Source of the DNA: CANLWN01 sp039815505
GTDB taxonomy: Bacteria; Bacteroidota; Bacteroidia; Flavobacteriales; Flavobacteriaceae
Direction of reading: 5' to 3'
Length of the DNA stretch: 9,422 nt
Assembly: GCA_039815505.1 (NCBI GenBank)
Contig: JBCBZE010000108.1
Location: 1-9,422, forward strand
Part shown: one piece after another, positions 6,699-9,422 of the stretch
Layout of the letters: each line of letters opens with the position of its first letter
How positions within the stretch are numbered: the first letter of the stretch is position 1
The notes under the pieces: generated by a model
What the model was told of the DNA's origin: nothing
Seen by the model: the letters and a program-made list of their open reading frames with translations, nothing else
Database searches by the model: none
Translations under genes and position numbers: made by a program

Positions 6699-7421
6699 AT
6701 GAAACTAGATATATTAGTGTTCGGGGCACATCCCGACGATGCCGAATTGGGAGCAGGTGGCACCATTGCCAAAGAGGTTGCCAGTGGTAAAAAAGTAGGT
6801 ATTATAGATTTGACCCGAGGAGAATTAGGTACAAGGGGAACCGCTGAAATTAGAGATAAAGAAGCCGAGGATGCGGGTAAAGTTCTTGGCGTTTCCGTGA
6901 GGGAAAATATGGAATTTGCGGATGGTTTCTTCATAAACGATAGGGAACACCAATTGGGAATTATACGAATGTTACGCAAGTATCGCCCCGAGATTGTGCT
7001 TTGTAACGCCATAGATGACCGCCATATAGATCATGGAAAGGGCAGTAGCTTGGTAAGTGATGCCTGTTTTTTAAGTGGATTGATCAAGATCGATACAAAA
7101 TTGGAGGGAGATGATGCGTGGCAAGACGCATGGAGGCCCAAACAAGTATACCACTACATTCAATGGAAAAATTTGGAACCCGACTTTGTGGTGGATGTTT
7201 CCGGACATATTGAAAAAAAGACACAGGCTATCGAGGCCTATGGTTCTCAATTTTATGATCCCAAGAGTAATGAACCAGATACGCCTATAAGTAGTAAAAA
7301 CTTCATAGATAGTATCATATATAGGGCTAGGGATATGGGACGTTTGGTGGGTGTAGAGCACGCCGAAGGTTTTACGGCAGAGCGCTATATTGCTGTAAAA
7401 AGTCTAGCAGATCTTATCTAG
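6699..7421 (+). CDS. bshB1: Bacillithiol biosynthesis deacetylase BshB1
   Basis: This 240-residue LmbE/PIG-L-type zinc hydrolase has the full length of the BshB1 group. It removes the acetyl group from GlcNAc-malate (made by BshA) to give GlcN-malate, to which BshC adds cysteine to form bacillithiol, the main low-molecular-weight thiol of many Firmicutes and Bacteroidota. The metal site is intact: AHPDD at 10-14 supplies H11 and D14, with D13 as the likely general base, and the second motif DDRHIDHGKG (106-115) supplies H112, matching the His/Asp/His set of the Bacillus enzymes. The conserved block TRGELGTRGT lies at 39-48. The C-terminal part (YGSQF near 236 residues' last quarter, then RARDMGRLVGVEHAEGF) is typical of BshB1 rather than of generic LmbE proteins. 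The start has an A-rich leader and no Shine-Dalgarno. The gene lies 23 bp after the trans-sulfuration gene on the same strand, which may link cysteine supply to bacillithiol synthesis. No bshA or bshC is in the window. Confidence 0.93.
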   Translation: MKLDILVFGAHPDDAELGAGGTIAKEVASGKKVGIIDLTRGELGTRGTAEIRDKEAEDAGKVLGVSVRENMEFADGFFINDREHQLGIIRMLRKYRPEIVLCNAIDDRHIDHGKGSSLVSDACFLSGLIKIDTKLEGDDAWQDAWRPKQVYHYIQWKNLEPDFVVDVSGHIEKKTQAIEAYGSQFYDPKSNEPDTPISSKNFIDSIIYRARDMGRLVGVEHAEGFTAERYIAVKSLADLI

Positions 7422-7422
7422 C

Positions 7423-9422
7423 CTACGCGGTTTTTTGGTATTTTTTTTCTGCTTTGGGCAATGTAAAAAAGAATGTTGAACCTTTCTTAAGGTCACTTTT
7501 CACCCAAATTTCACCATCATTTTTTTCGAGCATTTCCTTACATAGCGAGAGCCCTAATCCCGTTCCTTTCTCATTATTGGTTCCATAGGTGGTAAGGTTG
7601 GAACTTTTGACGAATATCTCTTCTTGCATTGTTTTATCCATCCCAATTCCCGTATCCCGAACCGAAATCTCCCAATGATGTGTTTTTTCTTTTGCTTCAA
7701 TGCTTACCAGCCCATTTTCTGGCGTAAACTTCAACGCATTGCTTATAAGATTTCTGACCACGATATCCACTTGGTTGCCATCGGACCATATTAAGGTGTT
7801 TTCCGGTAGTTTGTTCAATAATCGAATAGCCTTGTTCTCTGCAATTTCCGAAAGAAGATTTATATTATCGTCCACAATGTGTTCAAGGGCGACCAATTCC
7901 GGTTTCGTAACAATACCGTTCAATTGTGTTTGTCCCCAAGAAAGTAGATTGTTTAGCGTAAATGATATATGATCTACATCGGCACGTAGCTTGGGTATAA
8001 ATTCAAATAATTCGTTTTTGGTCATTTCACCATCCTTAAAAAGCTTTAGAAGACCTTGAAGCGCCCCAATGGGACCTCTTAGGTCATGACCGATAATAGA
8101 AAAGAGTTTAGTTTTTGTCTCATTGATGCCCTTCAGTTCCCGTTCCCTTTTTTCCAACGCCTTCTTTTTGGCCTTTAGCTCTACATTTAGCTTCTTCTGG
8201 ATTTTTTCGCCCCTTCTTATAAGAATGGTTATGACGATGAAGATGATCAAGATGGACAAGGCGGCATACACATAGTTCCTTTGCTTTGCCAAGGCTTTCT
8301 CATTCTTCTGGATCAAAATATTTCGCTGTTCGTCATGTTCTATTTTGGTATTCAACATGGCCAAACTTTTCTTGTTCTCGTTTGTGGACAGGGAATCCGA
8401 CAACTTTTGAAAGACTTCATGATATTGCAATGCCGTAGCGAAATCCGCATTATTCTTATTAATTTTATAGAGCGTTTTGGCACACTTTTGCTTGCCTTCC
8501 ATAAAATTGATCTTATCTGAAATGCTGAAAGCCTCCAAAGCATTTATTTGAGAGATACTATCTTTTCCAAGCCCTAGATATGCCTCGGCCATTCCATTAA
8601 GTAAATCTATTTTTGCCCTATCGTCCTGCAGATTTTTATGCAGCATATCACTTTGATTGTACCAATATAAGGCCCATTTAAACTTATTTTGCTTCAAATA
8701 GACTTTCCCCTTAATTTCATAGGCGTAGGCCAACCAATCCATTATTTTGTGTTTCTCAAAAATAGCGATGCTTTTATTTACGTGGAACATGGCATATTCC
8801 AACTTTCCCATATCGGCATAAATAGAGGCCATATTGCTCATAGATTCGGCCATGTTCGTATCAACACCTATAGCTACGTTTAGTTTTTTTACCTTTTCAT
8901 AAAAATTTAGTGCTTCCTTATAATCCTTTTGGGAGGCGTAGAGATTTGCAATGTTCTCGTTCATTATGGAAAGCATCAATTTATCATTGAATTCGGTAGC
9001 CAAGTCTATTCCTTCCAGATAATTGTTCAATGCTTCGGCATAATTGCCCTTGTACGTATATTCACCGGCCAAACTGTTTTGGCTTCGTAACATCAATGGG
9101 TAATCTTGTGTTTCATTGGCCAAAGCCAGCGATTTCTTGTAGTAATCAATTGCATGTGTATTATCCCCTTTATCCGAGTAATAGTCGCCTATATTCAAAA
9201 GAGATTGAATTTCTCCATTTTTGTACCCGGCAGATGTACTGTAGCCCAATGCCTTCTTTGACAATACTAAAAGACTATCTGTATGATAGAAGCGAAGTTG
9301 ACGCCCTAATTTGTTCAGCAAATCGATATAACTGGTATCCTTTGGATTAAAGTCATTTTTGCTTCTTAGTTCATGTATCTCTTTTTTTATGTCCTCGCGG
9401 ATACTCTTTTGGGCGTTGCATA
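7423..9422 (-). CDS. TPR-containing sensor histidine kinase, 5' end outside the window
   Basis: The reading frame is open from the window edge to the stop at 7423-7425, at least 665 codons. The first visible residues (C-N-A-Q-K-S...) look like the end of a signal peptide, so probably only some 15-25 residues are missing; the TTG at 9319-9321 should not be taken as the start. Most of the first 340 visible residues form about six tetratricopeptide repeats (for example GDYYSDKGDNTHAIDYYKKS), predicted periplasmic. One membrane helix follows (about 8215-8274), then a charged coiled coil, then HisKA with the H-box FSIIGHDLRGPIG (phosphoacceptor His codon at 8086-8088). The HATPase_c domain has an N-box NLISNALKF (7735-7761 region), G1 DTGIGM and G2 GTGLGL, all intact. 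There is no receiver or DNA-binding domain, so a separate response regulator is needed; none is present here. The signal sensed is unknown. The gene converges on bshB1 with a 1-bp gap. Confidence 0.93.
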   Translation of the reverse strand, partial: CNAQKSIREDIKKEIHELRSKNDFNPKDTSYIDLLNKLGRQLRFYHTDSLLVLSKKALGYSTSAGYKNGEIQSLLNIGDYYSDKGDNTHAIDYYKKSLALANETQDYPLMLRSQNSLAGEYTYKGNYAEALNNYLEGIDLATEFNDKLMLSIMNENIANLYASQKDYKEALNFYEKVKKLNVAIGVDTNMAESMSNMASIYADMGKLEYAMFHVNKSIAIFEKHKIMDWLAYAYEIKGKVYLKQNKFKWALYWYNQSDMLHKNLQDDRAKIDLLNGMAEAYLGLGKDSISQINALEAFSISDKINFMEGKQKCAKTLYKINKNNADFATALQYHEVFQKLSDSLSTNENKKSLAMLNTKIEHDEQRNILIQKNEKALAKQRNYVYAALSILIIFIVITILIRRGEKIQKKLNVELKAKKKALEKRERELKGINETKTKLFSIIGHDLRGPIGALQGLLKLFKDGEMTKNELFEFIPKLRADVDHISFTLNNLLSWGQTQLNGIVTKPELVALEHIVDDNINLLSEIAENKAIRLLNKLPENTLIWSDGNQVDIVVRNLISNALKFTPENGLVSIEAKEKTHHWEISVRDTGIGMDKTMQEEIFVKSSNLTTYGTNNEKGTGLGLSLCKEMLEKNDGEIWVKSDLKKGSTFFFTLPKAEKKYQKTA

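Noticed and set aside
9319..9321. TTG as the start codon of the histidine kinase
   Set aside because: The frame stays open for another 33 codons to the window edge and ends in what looks like a signal peptide C-terminus, so the real start is beyond 9422.

Overview
The window reads as an ordinary chromosomal stretch from a member of the Bacteroidota, most likely a marine-type Flavobacteriaceae (Zobellia/Maribacter/Arenibacter-like; the genus is a guess). Evidence: moderately AT-rich DNA; A-rich start regions without Shine-Dalgarno sequences; TAnnTTTG-type -7 elements; signal peptides ending in ...FSQ or ...NAQ; a one-piece CcsBA cytochrome c synthase; a bacillithiol gene; and a histidine kinase with an N-terminal tetratricopeptide array. 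I see no insertion sequence, phage gene, CRISPR array, rRNA or tRNA.

Layout. (1) 120-3751, plus strand: a very large ResB-CcsA fusion (system II cytochrome c maturation), then after 62 bp a small secreted DM13-domain protein. A strong intrinsic terminator at 3793-3823 closes this unit. (2) 3821-5432, plus strand: a single-gene unit for a MATE-family multidrug/Na+ antiporter. Its candidate promoter reuses the T-tract of the preceding terminator and overlaps a 14-bp perfect palindrome. A second strong terminator sits at 5405-5432. (3) 5500-7421, plus strand: a PLP-dependent trans-sulfuration enzyme and, 23 bp downstream, BshB1 of bacillithiol synthesis. They are probably co-transcribed. (4) 7423-9422, minus strand: a TPR/transmembrane/HisKA/HATPase sensor kinase. 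It converges on bshB1 with one base between the stop codons, and its extreme 5' end lies outside the window.

How the genes fit together. A thiol/redox thread is visible but is inference: CcsBA delivers and ligates heme to apocytochrome cysteines outside the inner membrane; the DM13 protein is a predicted exported redox-type domain with one cysteine; the trans-sulfuration enzyme acts in cysteine/homocysteine metabolism; and BshB1 makes the amino-sugar that receives cysteine in bacillithiol. The MATE pump and the kinase have no evident biochemical link to this theme.

I did not find a clear new system. The observations most worth checking are the palindromic promoter of the MATE gene, the pairing of the trans-sulfuration enzyme with bshB1, the CcsBA-DM13 pairing, and the altered phosphate-binding motif of the trans-sulfuration enzyme.
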